5,085 bases of DNA from contig CACXEL010000261.1 in the NCBI GenBank assembly GCA_902766655.1, positions 1 to 5,085 of the forward strand. Direction: 5' to 3'. The number at the start of each line of letters is the position of its first letter. Position 1 is the stretch's first letter. The notes under the pieces are model-generated. The model did not search any database. It saw only the letters and a list, made by a program, of their open reading frames with translations, and had not been told where the DNA came from. The stretch comes from an uncultured Lachnospiraceae bacterium. GTDB taxonomy: Bacteria; Bacillota; Clostridia; Lachnospirales; Lachnospiraceae. Position numbers and translations under genes: made by a program. Of this stretch, positions 4,923 through 5,085 are shown one piece after another.

Positions 4923-5085
4923 TCAGTCGTTCAGCAATCCCTTTGCATTGAGCAGATCCTTCAGCTTCTGGAAGTCTTCCATGTCTTCTCTCACTCGAAT
5001 CTCTTTTCCATCCAGGTACAGGATGATTCCGCCTTCGCTTCCCCTGAAGAAGAGGCTGTTGGGATGATATTCCGTGCGCCTTGTC
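4923..5085 (-). CDS. Unidentified protein, C-terminal fragment
   Basis: The last 53 codons of a gene that enters from the right edge and ends at TGA (4925-4923). The visible part reads TRRTEYHPNSLFFRG then SEGGIILYLDGKEIRV and ends in a charged helical tail, EDMEDFQKLKDLLNAKGLL. I do not recognise the family. It looks coding because the frame is open to the edge, the mix of charged and hydrophobic residues is natural, the hydrophobic residues of the tail are spaced as in an amphipathic helix, and the other two minus-strand frames give unnatural, repetitive sequence. The stop is followed by 32 bases of AT-rich spacer and then the long inverted repeat. It points the same way as the gntR operon but is separated from it by a terminator-like structure and a strong promoter, so it is probably not part of that operon. 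Confidence 0.6.
   Translation of the reverse strand, partial: TRRTEYHPNSLFFRGSEGGIILYLDGKEIRVREDMEDFQKLKDLLNAKGLLND

Noticed and set aside
4670..5067. Plus-strand open frames of 80 and 90 codons across the gntR promoter and the right edge
   Set aside because: They read through the promoter, the phased repeats or both arms of the inverted repeat and lie opposite the better-supported partial gene.

Overview
The window is a gene-dense, GC-rich stretch of bacterial chromosome. It probably comes from a Gram-positive anaerobe of the Clostridia (Bacillota). The reasons are strong AGGAGG-type ribosome binding sites before every complete gene, AT-rich sigma-A type promoters in otherwise GC-rich DNA, a YtrA-type GntR regulator with its own ABC transporter, and a domain-swapped family 3 glycosidase of the kind known from Ruminococcus and Butyrivibrio. 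This placement is an inference from gene families, not from a marker gene.

Layout. (1) Positions 1-992, minus strand: the N-terminal 330 codons of a family 3 glycoside hydrolase that runs off the left edge. (2) 993-1304: a 312-base divergent control region with a promoter for each flanking gene, a sharp 9+9 base dyad, and overlapping inverted repeats in the glycosidase leader. (3) 1305-2726, plus strand: a complete class 3 aldehyde dehydrogenase. (4) 2722-2821: a nested palindromic element between two convergent genes. (5) 4690 down to 2827, minus strand: a tight three-gene operon of GntR repressor, ABC ATPase and six-helix ABC-2 permease. (6) 4691-4922: the operon promoter buried in five helically phased 10-base repeats, a probable terminator, and a second long palindrome related in design to the first. 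(7) 4923-5085, minus strand: the last 53 codons of an unidentified protein.

How the parts work together. The glycosidase would release sugars from cytoplasmic oligosaccharides, and the aldehyde dehydrogenase would oxidise aldehydes. They share one control region, but nothing in the sequence proves that they are co-regulated. The GntR-ATPase-permease set is a self-contained, probably self-repressed transporter module, as in the ytr-type operons that respond to cell-envelope stress. Its own substrate cannot be read from the sequence.

The most notable non-coding features are the two related long palindromes (REP-like or small non-autonomous mobile repeats), one of which supplies the stop codon of the dehydrogenase, and the phased repeat array over the gntR promoter. 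I see no clearly new multi-gene system, RNA gene, CRISPR array, integrase or transposase.
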